Positions 53,101-63,612 are shown, counted from the stretch's first letter. The stretch: DNA of 64,000 bases from Neofusicoccum parvum (GCA_020912385.1 CP087215.1:1364001-1428000); one strand, 5' to 3'. Translations and numbers: made by a program. Notes: generated by a model not told the origin, from the sequence alone.

Positions 53101-55501
53101 GGTGATTATAGGTAGGTGATCAGAGGAGGATTCTAGTTCCTGGGAGACCCCGTAGCGCAGGATCCTCTCCTCTAGCCAGTGGGTGGTAAAGATGAGGTTA
53201 ATTGTACTTTCACTATTGTTGGTTTTCCTGGTGATAGTTCCCCTTGGTAGGGCCAGGTTGAGGTTGGCTGTGGTAGCTGTCTCAATCAGGTTATCTGAGA
53301 GGCTGTGTTGGGTGGGGGAGGTAATGCCTCCCCAGAGGGGGTGATGGAGGTTGAAGTCTCCAAGTAGGATGTATTCTCCAGGCCTGTTTAGAGCCTCTGA
53401 GAGGAGTGGTAGGGTACCCATAGCTATGCTAGTATGGGAGAGAGGTGGCGGGTTATAGCAGTTATGAATATGGATGGTACATGATAGGGTGTTGACAGTA
53501 AGGGTGATGAGGTCTAGGGAGTGGATAGTTTCCTGCCAGGATTCTAGGGCAAGGGCCTTGCTTATTAGGAAGCAGGTTCTCGCTTCTCCCTCGTGGGGGA
53601 AGATGGTATGGTAAGCGGGGTGTTTGACTGTTGTCTTAACTCTAGGGTTTTTCCAGGGTTCCTGGATAGCTAGAATGTGGTGGGTTCTTGGGTCTAGTTC
53701 TTTATAGAGGGGGATCATTACCTTATCCGCACTCTTATTAACGTTGTACTGTATGATTGATAGTAGTGTTGTGTTTAGTATTGATTGTCTCCCATGTCTG
53801 TGTCAGGTTGCGTTGGGGGGGTGGAGCTGGCCTGTGTGGATAGGACCACCTCTTCTAGGTTTGTCTCTGGGGCATATTGGGAACTGCGCAGTCCCATGCC
53901 AGAGAAGATCATCTGGCCCGGTGGAGGGGGTCTGCTAAGGTCTCTAGGTCTACCTGGGCCTCTCTTTGGCTCCTCCTTCTGTGATTCCTCTGTTCTGATC
54001 CTCTTCTTAGACCTTGCTAGAGTCCATCCTTCTTGTATCTATTGCTGGGGCTGAGTTCTTTCTCTATATCCTCCTGGGTTTGTTAGGCGGGCACTGTTTG
54101 CTCTGGCCTGGTTTGCCCTGCGTGTAGGGCAGGAGTTACTCCATGCATTATGCTTCTGGTTGCAGTTGGCACACTGTGTTTCTTCCTTGGTGCACTCTCT
54201 AGTGTTGTGGCTGCCTGTACACTTGCCACACTTGGCCTCCTTCCTGCAGTGGCTGGCAATGTGGCCATAGGCCTGGCACTTAAAGCACTGGGTGACTGTG
54301 AACAAAGGGCTGTAGTATTCCGCAGTGTGAAGGGAGTAATTACAGATAATACCCTTCGCAATCACCTGGTTGGCAGTCTCTGGGTTGGTGGTGCTGAGTA
54401 TTACTGCTGAGTGGGTTTTCCCTGCAGGGAGCTTCCTCTTTAGCCAGGCCATCTTGCTGACCTGGAGGCCGGGGTGTAGAGACATGTTCTGCTCCTGGAT
54501 TATCTTAATGGCCTGTGGGTCATTGGTATCAATGCCTTTGAGTGGGATATTGTGTACTAGCACTGAGTACATCTGCTGGTTGGGTCTGACCTCCCTGCCC
54601 AGCCCTGAGGTCCAATCTTGGTCTTTTAGCAGTTCTGTCCTGGTGTTTGGGTCAGGGACAAAGATTCTAATGTCTCCACTTGGGAGCTTCCTTGCTGCGA
54701 GGACTTTTTTACAGGCAAATCCCTTGCCTGCCTGGATCTTTTGGATGATGGCTTCGTTGGAGAGTAAGGCAATTTCCTGCCTATTCTGTTGCTCAGGGAA
54801 GTGCAGGGTGAGTTCTGTGGTGATAGGGGGGGTAGGTGGCTTTGGGGGTGTCTGAGCCACAATCTGTGACTACTTTGGGACTGTAGGTTGGATAGGCGCG
54901 CTGATAGCCTTCTTAACCTTCTGAATTTCCTTCATAATATCCTTGAGGCCTGGATCCTTGGAATTGGCCTCCTGGAGGGTGGTGGTGAATCCCTGGAAGA
55001 TTGTCTTGGCAATGCTGAAAAAATTTTCCAGCTGGGAAGAGAGAGCTTAAGGGTCACCACCCGGTGCCTATAGGGCCTGCTGGATAGTTTCAAGTGTTTT
55101 ATTTGCTCTGTTGATGTACTCTACGCTGATAGGGGCCTGCTTGGGTGCCTGTTGGCTGTGCTGTGGGTGGTGGGATTGGGTGTCTTGGAGGGGCATTCTG
55201 TCCCTCTTCTGGCCCTCTCCTTCCACCCCAGCGTGGTTGCTGCTGCTGGGGTTGTTGCATAGCTGGTTTTCGAGCTGGGAAGAGTCCCTAGGGCCCTCTT
55301 CTAGCGCCGTAGCTTGAGGTCGATTTTTTAGTGCGGTCATGTTTTTTCACAATGCAAATATAGAACTCACGTACTACCTCTTCTCCAGATAGTTCTCTGA
55401 TCCCGCCAGCTCTTGAAAGAGATGGCAATGGCTATGACGCCGGTCAAGAAGGCAAGGGCCACACCGGTGGTCTCGATGACGTTACTCATGGAGATACCCA
55501 T
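50128..55501 (-). CDS. Single-pass membrane microprotein, family copy D (61 aa), split by a LINE in its intron
   Basis: Exon 1 is 55501-55378 (124 nt, the same length as copy A exon 1) and exon 2 is 50189-50128. Exon 1 encodes MGISMSNVIETTG, a helix (VALAFLTGVIAIAISF) and the juxtamembrane KSWRDQRTIWRR; exon 2 continues DLEGQDNGLEFNLRLGLRRG. The phase-1 junction makes the Asp of DLE, exactly as in copies A and C. The intron is now 5188 bp because a LINE has inserted (50229-55348); without the element and one duplication it would be 54 nt, as in copy A. A TATATAA box lies at about 55611-55618 on the minus strand. Both exons are intact, but an intron this long is unlikely to be spliced well in a fungus, so the allele is probably inactive. 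Confidence 0.6.
50215..50228. repeat. Target-site duplication, left copy
   Basis: ACAATGCAAATATA, identical to 55349-55362. It adjoins the (AAAT)n tail of the LINE. Confidence 0.85.
50500..53760 (-). pseudogene. LINE ORF2: endonuclease and reverse transcriptase, eight in-frame stops
   Basis: The whole region reads in one frame. The endonuclease starts near QYNVNKSADKVMIPLYKELD (upstream of ATG 53718) and shows IQEPWKN, GDFNLHHPLWGG and SSDHLPI, the catalytic Asp/Asn and Asp-His motifs. The reverse transcriptase follows, with KAYRPIALLNTLGKLLERI, LSLDISRAYD, GIPQGSSLSPILY and FVDDTN (the YADD-equivalent box with Val in second place). The last part has CPYGWHRQTPKHILLFCPHF, a CCHC-like ending. 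Stops are at 52933, 52876, 52831, 52714, 52615, 51928 and 50917 (TAG) and 50944 (TAA). I see no RNase H domain. No frameshift or deletion is detected. Confidence 0.85.
54039..55340 (-). pseudogene. LINE ORF1: zinc-knuckle nucleic-acid-binding protein, three in-frame stops
   Basis: Starts at ATG 55340 (MTALKNRPQATALEEGP) and runs in one frame to TAA/TAG near 54039. Stops interrupt it at 55068 (TAG), 55047 (TAA) and 54870 (TAG). The C-terminal part has an RRM-like stretch, then three zinc knuckles in series: CFKCQAYGHIASHC, CGKCTGSHNTREC and CANCNQKHNAWSNSC (the last with CX2CX4HX6C spacing). This is the usual RNA chaperone of the retrotransposition particle. Confidence 0.82.
55349..55362. repeat. 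Target-site duplication, right copy
   Basis: ACAATGCAAATATA, identical to 50215-50228, at the 5' end of the LINE, eight bases inside a GTGAGT sequence of the host intron. Confidence 0.85.
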
Positions 55502-56451
55502 CACGAGAGAGAGAACGCGTGTGACGAAAAAAAAAAATAAAGTGGAATCAGTGGACACTTGAATACTCAAGTTAATTGAGGGGAGAGTGGACAGTATTGA
55601 GGGTTGGGAATTATATATCATCTTGATCTCTCCCAATTTTTTTCAGAGGATCACACCCCTCCCCTTCTCGCCCTCCCTTTCCGGAATCAATTCCTGTGAG
55701 AATGAGGCGTAGCCGGGGTCCAACGGTGACAAGTAATGCAGGCGGATTAAAGTTGAACGCCATTCGCCTAAAACTCACCCGTAATAGGCTCAAACTGGAT
55801 ACGAGATCCACACCCAAGGAAAAGCCGGTGGGGGTATGCGAACCGTGGCTGCAGGGTGTCTTGCCAGGCTGACGTTCTGCCTAGCTCGCCACCTCGTAGA
55901 GGAAATTTTAGCGACCGTGGTGAAACCACCGAACAGAGCCTCAGTAGGCGTAATTCGTAAGCGCAAGGATGATTGGGCGAGTGCCGCCTGCCACTGGAAA
56001 CTCGCCTGCCATTTCGATGCGGTTGCAGGGCAGACTGCATGGCTGAGTATCGAGGTAGAGCAGCCGGGATAGCAACGGGGCAAAACAACGCTTTCCTGTT
56101 TCTCAGGACTGGTTAGTCTAGCTTCACGAGCGTCGCCCAATGCATCACGGAAGAGAGCCGGTTCTCGACCAATGCTGCTCCCAGAAAGGCGATCAAGAAT
56201 CATGTCACTTCAGTATAGTGCGCTTCAAAAAAAAATGTACAGCTTTTTTAAGGTACATCACATGCGCCGCGCTTTCACGCCCGCCGGGTTTGACCGGTCC
56301 TGTACACTCTTACGCTGTGTATGGGCGAATAAGCGACCCAACCATTCACAAGTATCGGATAGCAAGTAGGATTCTTTGGACTACAGGAACGGTCCAACAG
56401 CCGTCCAGCGTCCACCCAATATCATGAATGCGGTCCAGAGCCAACCGTGTT
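55502..56451. other. Promoter of copy D and undetermined sequence
   Basis: 55.5-55.62 kb is the T-rich leader and TATA box of copy D. On the minus strand at about 55.70-55.78 kb there is an intron-like pair (GTGAGTTTTAGG ... TTCTCACAG), which suggests a further spliced transcript, but no recognisable protein could be assembled from it. Confidence 0.35.
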
Positions 56452-56904
56452 CTACCAGAACCTCCACCGAAAGCGCGAAAAACTCTCTGGTAGTATGCCA
56501 AAACCTCGTGTCTTTTTCTTTGGGATCTGAGGGCGTTTAGAGAACGGGTTTGCGGTCATAGGCCTTGGAGACGGAGGCTGCCGTCGATCGTGGGCGGTTC
56601 CCTTGACTGGACGCCTGTGCCAGCTAAAGGTTACTTGAAAACGTCGGTTTTGCCGTTCTACGTCTGTAGATCCTGTTAGAGTCAGTACACTAGAGAGTCG
56701 GGGTTCCGGCAAACCGTTGTCCTTCCGCGTGCGCCGAATCTGCCACCAGGTGAGAGTTATGGCAATGATTGTGAGTACGGAGCCCACGACACCGACAACA
56801 ATTGCTATCGTGTCTTCTGTTGAGAGGAGGCTGAGTGAGCAGTTTTGTGGTTGCGATGTCGTAGATGTCGTAGAGGGAGATGGAGCGCAGGACGAGAGCG
56901 CCAT
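56452..56904 (-). CDS. Single-pass membrane microprotein, family copy C (long form, 133 aa)
   Basis: Exon 1 is 56904-56715 and exon 2 56663-56452, with a 51-nt phase-1 intron (56664-56714; weak GTTTGC donor, ATCTACAG acceptor). The intron length is a multiple of three without stops, so the retained form would add 17 residues. The product has a Ser/Thr-rich N-terminus of about 30 residues (extracellular by prediction), a helix (TIAIVVGVVGSVLTIIAITL, about 32-51), the juxtamembrane WWQIRRTRKDN, then DVERQNRRFQVTFSWHRR right after the intron and a basic Pro/Lys/Arg/Phe-rich tail ending RFRWRFW. Helix, Trp turn, DVE motif and intron position are shared with copies A and D. Compared with these it is longer at both ends. 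Function unknown. Confidence 0.55.
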   Translation of the reverse strand: MALSSCAPSPSTTSTTSQPQNCSLSLLSTEDTIAIVVGVVGSVLTIIAITLTWWQIRRTRKDNGLPEPRLSSVLTLTGSTDVERQNRRFQVTFSWHRRPVKGTAHDRRQPPSPRPMTANPFSKRPQIPKKKTRGFGILPESFSRFRWRFW

Positions 56905-57728
56905 CGTGGACCATTGGTGCTGAATCTTCGTAAGGGTCAAGGGGTAGCCTTGCGACGGTGAGGAATCTGGATCTTTAACAAATCCGCCTCTTGGTGTATC
57001 ACCGCTGAATGTAGGCTTCTGACCAATCGTACTACGGTGAACCGGCCCGCGGTCGCTTACCACCATCTGAGCCCCCCAAGGCTGAGGGCCGCGTTATCTT
57101 GCATGCATATGGCGTTCCGAGGTCCAGTGATAAGCCACCATGGGCGCCAGGATGATGAGTCCCACTGCCATTATCGGAAACCCTCGGCCGACGATGGGGG
57201 GCTGTTCTGGTTTGAAACTCTTCTGTTGCATAAATCTGCGGTGCTGCATCCCTGATTAGCATTCTCCTGCGTTTTTCAGCCCAATTCGAGCGGGTAGATC
57301 GGCGAGGCTCCATGGTACGATCTATAAGGTGTAACGGTTCAATTAATTTTAGCAGCAGAGGCCAGCGTGAGGGCGGACAGATGGAGAATGCCCCTCTTCT
57401 TTCACTTCCGCAGCCCACGAATACCCGAAAACTAATCACGCCTCAGTGTCTGGTATTCCACTTACAATCCACTACTTTGATTGATTCATGCTAATCTATG
57501 CCTCCAAACGTCGGAAGGTTTTGGTATCCCGGAAGAACGTAAAAATGCCCACCGGCACTCAACGCCTATTATCTTTCTAGTAGCAGCAACAGCATTGGAT
57601 GCGTTCCCACCCATCCAGAAAAGAGAGAAACAATGAAATGAAAACGCCATTGCTTACCAGCCGCCCATTCCCACATTGCCTTTTTGCTCCAATCCATCCA
57701 ATCGTACACGCCTCTGATGGAGGAGGAT
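56905..57728. other. Intergenic region with a candidate tiny gene
   Basis: Apart from the small frame listed at 57094-57249, nothing recognisable. 57.3-57.7 kb is the 3' flank of the SWIB gene. Confidence 0.35.
57094..57249 (-). CDS. Candidate 51-aa single-pass membrane protein (unrelated sequence)
   Basis: A short frame from ATG 57249: a polar basic N-terminus (MQHRRFMQQKSFKPEQPPIV), a hydrophobic helix (FPIMAVGLIILAPMVAYHW, about 24-42) and a short basic end SERHMHAR. It lies just upstream of copy C on the same strand. It lacks the DVE tail and Ser-rich start of the family, so relationship is doubtful; the hydrophobic helix is the only support for coding. Confidence 0.25.
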   Translation of the reverse strand: MQHRRFMQQKSFKPEQPPIVGRGFPIMAVGLIILAPMVAYHWTSERHMHAR

Positions 57729-59470
57729 TTAATGCGCCTTTCCGGCCTTCGCCAGCCACAGCCCAACGCTCTCCAGAGCGCGGTCGCCGCCCCAGACACC
57801 CTCCTGGCCGCCTCGCCTGAACTCCTCGCTGGCGACATCCTCGCCACCGCCACGCGTTGCCTCGCCGAGAATGACCTCGAGGTCGCGCTGCTGAGAGCTG
57901 ATCCAGCGCTTGACAAAGACGACAGGATCGGTGCTCATGGCGGTGTAGAAGGCGTGCTTGGCCTTAGAGTGCTGAATCGCCTGGACGGCGAGGGCCAGAG
58001 ATTCATCCAGTGACGCAATCTGGTTCAGCATTTGCGGGTTCGTCGTGATGCGGGACATGGCAATACGGAGAGGGTCGTCAAGCGGGACGAGGACGTCGTA
58101 GATTGTCGGTTGGGAGGCGGCCGTGCCGTCATCTGGAGTAATGTAGGACTTGTCGACACGAATCGTGTAAGGTAGTTGGTAGGGGGGGAGCGGGGAGAGG
58201 TGGGGAATGATCAACTGGGGGATCGACGGGAAGGGTACGAAATCCCGGTTATCGAAGAGCTGGGATGCGTTAGCGGTAAACTGACTTTCCAACTTCTTTC
58301 TGTATACCTACCGGCTTCAATTGAGCGTCACACCGGATTTTCCGGCTATCCTCATCTTCTTGCAGATTGTTGGCCTTGACGTAGATCCAGATGCCCATCA
58401 GAATGCCGCCACGGTCATCCTCCTCAGTACCCAACAACTCAGCTAGGGGTGGGCTAAGCTTGAAACGCTCGGGAACCTCGTCGCGGAAGAGGTTGACAGT
58501 GACGTTGATGTTCTCGTCGCTCTTGCGCTCAAACTCCAGCGTGTCAAAGTTTGCGGCCGCATCGTTGGTGTTGGCGGAATTCTCGGGCTTCTTCCACTCA
58601 ATCGAGGTATAGCCGTCAGGTTGGAGGGATTGCGAGCGGTCGAAGTTGATGGTGATCTGCTTGAAGAAATGCGACAGCTTGGTGCGTTGGTTGCTTGCAG
58701 GCTTCCCTGCCTTGGCCTTCTTCGCAGCATCGCTTCCATCCTGCTCCATTGCATCGCCATCCTTCTGCTCCTCAGCCGGCTCCTTGTCTGCCTCAGCATC
58801 CTCATCGTCGTCGAGCAGACGCCCCTCAATCTTCACGCGGTAGGTGGCCTGACTCTCGCTGCCAAAGTCGAAGGCATCCGGGTCCATGCTTGTGTTCTGC
58901 CAGGGCTGGTTCTCGGCGGTGTTGCTGATCCAAACGCGCATGGTGCGGTAGCGGGTGAAGTTGCGGGCGCTGCTCTCGTTGATGTCGAGGCGCTTGCGCA
59001 TCATGACGGCGTCGAGTTTGCGCTCGGCGTCGCGCAGCTGGCGGTAGCGCTGGACGCCATCGCCGACGACCAGGTCCTCAATGCCGTCGGGGATGTTCTT
59101 ATCGGTGGGCTTGCGCGACTGGCGCTTGGCCAGCTCGCGCTTCTGCATCTCAGCCTGCTGCTGGGCCTGCAGCTGCTGCGGCGTGATGGGCGGCGGGTGC
59201 GCGGCCGACACCATGGGGCCTGCGGCGCGCATCGTGGCGCTCAGGTCAGCAAATTTGATCATGGCGCGATTGGGGGCTGCGCGGCCGTGGGGCTGCTGCT
59301 GCTGGGGTCCTGGGCATGCGCTGCCTCGTCGCTGCTGCTGTTGCTGGCGGCGGCTGAGGCTCAAGCGCGTGTTTGGCTGCGACCTTACCTGGACCTCGTC
59401 TCTGCGCAGCGGCGTGCGGCGACGCTCGCTGGCCAGCCTGCGGCGGGTAGTTCCGGTACTGGGCCTGCAT
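57729..59470 (-). CDS. SWIB-domain chromatin remodeller subunit (Snf12/Rsc6/SMARCD-like)
   Basis: Three exons on the minus strand: 59470-59389, 59309-58312 and 58259-57729 (introns 79 and 52 nt), 536 residues. The start MQAQYRNYPPQAGQR lies upstream of a Gln-rich stretch. Residues about 100-130 (PTDKNIPDGIEDLVVGDGVQ then RYRQLRDAERKLDAVMMRKR) are the helical segment typical of SMARCD proteins; TMRVWISNTAENQPW and a beta-rich part with an acidic insert follow. The SWIB domain spans about 310-385 (FKLSPPLAELLGTEEDDRGG to FVPFPSIPQLIIPHLSPLPP). The C-terminal helix pair with FYTAMSTDPVVFVKRWISSQ is also shared with Rsc6/Snf12. Role: nuclear SWI/SNF or RSC complex subunit; which complex cannot be said. 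Divergent from the amidohydrolase gene. Confidence 0.9.
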
Positions 59471-60065
59471 CGTGAACACCACGCAGCAACAGGCGAGGGA
59501 TGGAGGATGATGCGGGAGTCGGTTTGGGCGACGGAGGGGAGTGGTGGAGGTGAAGACGCAGCGCGCTGATGCAGTAGCACTGGGCGACGCGTTCAGACAA
59601 GGGCGCTTTGAGAGCGCGATGTCTTTTCATTCGCTGCACGCACGGCTAGGGGGCGGCAGCGGGGTAGACGCCCACGACCAGGCGGAAACCGACCGCTACT
59701 TCACGCCGAACGCGCCCCGCTCCCACAGGCGCTGGCTCTTCAATGCTTGCCGGCTGCTGCGGCTCTGTCTGGCCGTTCTGCTGCGCGCAAGGCGGTTGGC
59801 GATACTTGCCGAACGAACTATGACACGCTCAAAGTCTCGGCCCAGCCAAGTAAAACTGCACTCCTCAACTCCTCCACTTTCTTCTGCGGCCCCACGATAA
59901 ATAATCGCCTGCGCCGCCCGATTTTTCCTCTGTGTGCTTTCAATCGATTTTCCAGCGCTGGTTTTGCTCGCTTTTCGCGCTTTAGCGCTGTTCGATACCC
60001 TTTCTTTTTCCGCGGCGCCGCTTGGTCGGTCTTCCTCCCGTACATATTTCATCGCCACCGTCGCC
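59471..60065. other. Divergent promoter (SWIB gene / amidohydrolase)
   Basis: About 600 bp between the two start codons. It contains T-rich tracts and CATCGCCACCGTCGCC directly before ATG 60066. No gene seen. Confidence 0.5.
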
Positions 60066-61594
60066 ATGGCCGGTGCGTATCTCGCCTCGATGGGCATCGA
60101 CCTCGATGCCGAGATGGCCAAAGTCCAATTCAGCGACGACAAGCCCCCTGCCCACGAGTTGGGCCGTCCGGACGCCAAAGGCCCTCCCAAGTCCAAACCC
60201 CGCGCGCCGCCACCGCGCTACTCTGACGTCTTCGCCCCCAAACCCATTTCGAGGATCACCGCCGTCCGCTTGCCAGGCCAGCCTGCCTCCGAGCTGTGGG
60301 ATATCGGCATCGCCGATGGCCGCATCTCGTCTATTGAGAAGCACAATGATCGGGTTCCCCGCCTCAGTCATCTTCCGGGAGTCATGGATGCATCGGAGCG
60401 ACTGCTGGCTCCCTCTCTTTGCCATGCACACATCCATCTGGATAAGTGCTTCCTCCTTCAGGATCCCAAGTACAGCGACCTTGAGATCGTGGATGGAGAC
60501 TTCCAGGAAGCCATGAACTTGACCAGCCAGGCCAAGTCTCGCTTCGAGGAAGACGACCTCCTCCGGCGCGGAAGGCAGTTGATCCAAGAGAGTATACATC
60601 ACGGAGTGACTGCCATGCGTGCATTTGTCGAGGTCGACGCAGATGTTGAGTTCAAGTGCCTTGATGCTGGCTTGCAACTGAAGGAGGAGTTTGCCGACAA
60701 ATGCGACGTGCAGATCTGTGCCTTTGCCCAATTGCCTCTGTTCTCCGGCATTGATGGTGGAGAGGTCATCCGCAAGCTCATGACCGCCGCTGCTAAAACG
60801 CATGGTGTGGATGTGCTGGGAGCCACGCCGTACGTCGAGTCCGATGAGATCAAGATGAAGATGAACGTGCGCTGGATCAGCTCCCTTGCCCTTGCGCACA
60901 ACAAGTTCCTGGACTTCCACATGGACTACAATCTTGAGAAGTCTAAGAAGCCGTTTATCTGGGATGCGCTGGACATCATCAAGGAGAGGTGCTGGGCGAA
61001 CAGGAAAGGAAAACTCATCACTATGGGCCACTGCACGCGCCTGACGTACTTCCAGTCAGACGACTGGAAGAAGCTGAAGGAAAGCATTGGCGACCTGCCG
61101 GTTTCTTTTGTGGGATTACCGACCAGCGATCTCTTCATGATGAGGACTCCGGAGAACGTGCGAGGTACCCTCAACGTGCCGAAAATGATCCAGGAACATG
61201 GGTTGCAAGCTGCTATTGCCGTCAACAACGTTGGGAATGCGTTCACGCCGCAAGGGAACTGTGATCCACTCGCAGTAGCAAGCATGGGTGTTGGTGTCTA
61301 CCAGGCTGCGACCAAAAAGGACACCGAGATCCTCTACGTGAGTTTCCCGTCGGAGTATCGTTTTTCTTCTACCTGCTGACTCATGGCCTTTAGGAATGCG
61401 TGTCGAACAGGGCGAAGGAAGTGATTGGACTGGAGGCACCCTCGTTCCACCTGAAGCCGGGAGATCCCGCCGATCTAGTGTTATTTGACGGTGCTGGTGT
61501 TGGATGGAGAAGCAGAAAGAGCGTGGTGGAAGCGGTTTACGACCCAGGCAACATGAGAACAACGATGAAGGGTGGGCGCATAACGACCAACTGA
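60066..61594 (+). CDS. CodA-like metal-dependent amidohydrolase
   Basis: Exons 60066-61337 and 61394-61594, intron 56 nt (GTGAGT to TTTAG, phase 0), 490 residues. The metal site motif HAHIHLDKCFL (His120-His124) belongs to the cytosine deaminase subgroup of amidohydrolases, where Lys and Cys follow the third position. Other family positions: HHGVTAMRAFVEVD (about 179), the FHMDYN segment on a central strand (about 290), MGHCTRLTYF (His near 321) and NNVGNAFTPQGNCDPL with the catalytic Asp region (about 380-396). A composite-domain strand closes the protein (LKPGDPADLVLFDG). The N-terminal 60 residues are an extension. Likely hydrolytic deamination of a cytosine-like or other N-heterocycle; the substrate is unknown. 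Cytosolic, with no signal peptide. Confidence 0.88.
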
Positions 61595-63612
61595 GAAAGC
61601 AACAATTTATTCTGCCTCCGCCATAGTGGCGGCTGCTCCATTATGCTGGTACAATTGGCATTCTTGCTCGTCTTGTCTTCAAGAGAACATGCTGAGTGTG
61701 GATATTGTGCTTTTCGTGATCCGAGCTTCAAGAAAGCTTAATAGCCATTCAGTCCAGCTTGCGAAAATGATGCATTATTCTTAAAGGTACTACACGGGAT
61801 ATTTACCAGCCGTTATCACTTGGTCAATTCCTTCCAACCTCCACTTCGACAGAAGCTGACACTGATGTCGACCTATGAGAACCAGCGTGTACGTATATGT
61901 AATGTACGTCCACGTAGCTGCTTGGTGACCGCTCTGAGGCAATCCACGGCTATGGGAACAGTGGGGCGGCTATGAACACGTCGGCGGCTTCTCCCGAGGG
62001 AAAAGGTGGGGATACACTAAGGACGACCCGGACGTATCCAGACGGTGGGGTGAGATATGTCTCTAGCAATAATAAGAGACAGGGAAGCGAGCCGTCTACG
62101 CGTCGACGGGCCGCTAGTGATAAAGAGGTCTCCCAGTACCAGATTTTGAAGGTGTTGAGCGCAAATCAAACGCGGATGTCCACAGATCAGCGCAGGCAGG
62201 ATCTTGGCGGTGACGATCAGCTCTTGTACGCGCAACGCGCAACAGCAGACAACGCCGGCGCCTTGGGATCTCGGCAGAGACAGGGCAGCAAAACCGGGCG
62301 CGGCCAGCGGGCTGCCGGTAGCTAGAGCTGCAACGGCACAACGGCGGTCCGCCACAGGCAGGCCAGACTATCGATATGCGGCCGGGAGCCAGGCGATTGG
62401 CGCTGATAAGAGCTCCAAAACTGGGGAGCGATGATGCTCGCCCGCAGGTTCCGGATCCGCGCGAAGCCGCTGGGGCGGAACAAGCCACGCTGGGCCAAGC
62501 GTGGTAAAGTCCCCTGCGAAGGTGACGTGGAATCGAAGGCGGCGAAGCTTGACGAAAAGCTAGTCCGGACGACGTGCCCCCCCACGGCGGCCTGAGAACA
62601 GGCGGCGCCGGGGCGCGGACGGAAGGCAGGCTCCAGGAGCGGCGGCCTCGCAGCGAAAGTCACACGGTGCGCCGATGCACTGCAGCGCGGTCGACGGGCG
62701 AGGTGGTGACGCGCCAAGTGCGTGGCCAAGCTCGCCAGCGGGAGCGCTGCGCTTGGACACGGCGGCAGCGGCTGCGTGCGGTCCACGGTGGAGCTCTGGG
62801 CCCCGGACGTAAGGTCGCCAGCGTGCCCGCTTCCGGCAGCGCTCTGGGGCGCGCGAGAGGCGCATATAATTGCGATGCTCTGAGCATGCCGCAGAGCCGG
62901 CAGCCAAGCACGCGCCCGATCGCAGCGGGGCCTCTGCTGCCGGCTGCGCAGCTTGGTCGCTGGGCGACGCGCGGACAGCAGGTGCGGAGCAATTTGGCAG
63001 CGCAATACGTGCTGACGTTGCGGACCCTGGGGGTGCGCCCAAGCCGCGGCCTCAGCCCACCGCCAGCAGCGTCAGCGTGCCTGGCCTCTTGTACCTGCAG
63101 GGACATTCCCACGCCCGCGACGATCGGCAGCACAGCTTTTCGAAACACTCACTCACAGCCCTGGGGTTGCCGTGCCCCGGCGCGCCCCGCTAGCCTCCCA
63201 GACAGTCCCAGGCCGGCACACTGAGCTTCGAGCGAACCTTAAGTGCGCGCGTGAAGAGCATCTCGCCCGCTAGCTCCCCGTGCATACGAGCAGTCACGAC
63301 CGCCGCTTTCGTCAGCCACGCCTCTCCACTCGTTCCTCGCAGCAGCACCGGCCGTGGTCCAGCACGCCTCCTCCGAGTCAGCAGGCGCCGCCCGTCTGTG
63401 GCTCGCATCACGCACGCGCAGGAAGCGGCGGCGGAGCACACGGTACGAGCTCCACGCGCACCCGCACCCGCTAGCTCGCAGCTGCACCTAGCTCTCCCCT
63501 CACCCTCCAACGTCCGCTCTCACGGCTCTCAGCATCGCTAACTCGCCCCGAGGACCCGTTAGTGCTACGCATATTCTTCATCCCTTGCCGCGACCCCCCT
63601 CGATGACTCCAG
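61595..63612. other. Intergenic region and leader of the last gene
   Basis: No gene seen. 62.3-63.2 kb is GC-rich with frames open on both strands but no domains. 63.2-63.6 kb is a CA/C-rich leader; ATAT-rich GCATATAATTG at 62864 is a possible core promoter. Confidence 0.4.

Larger units (their letters stand above)
50229..55348 (-). mobile_element. Non-LTR retrotransposon (LINE, Tad1-like), full length but inactivated
   Basis: A 5120-bp element on the minus strand, bounded by a perfect 14-bp target-site duplication. It has the two-ORF layout of Tad1-type LINEs: ORF1 with three CCHC zinc knuckles, and ORF2 with an AP-type endonuclease, reverse transcriptase and a C-terminal Cys/His motif. The 3' end is a short tetranucleotide tail, (TTTA)n on the element strand, instead of poly(A); there are no LTRs. 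Each ORF stays in one frame throughout, yet they carry eleven in-frame stops together, all TAG or TAA. It sits in the intron of a microprotein gene, in the same orientation as that gene. Clade assignment is by layout and motifs, without a tree. Confidence 0.88.

Noticed and set aside
54370..54855. 161-codon plus-strand frame
   Set aside because: Antisense to LINE ORF1; the Cys-rich translation mirrors the zinc-knuckle codons.
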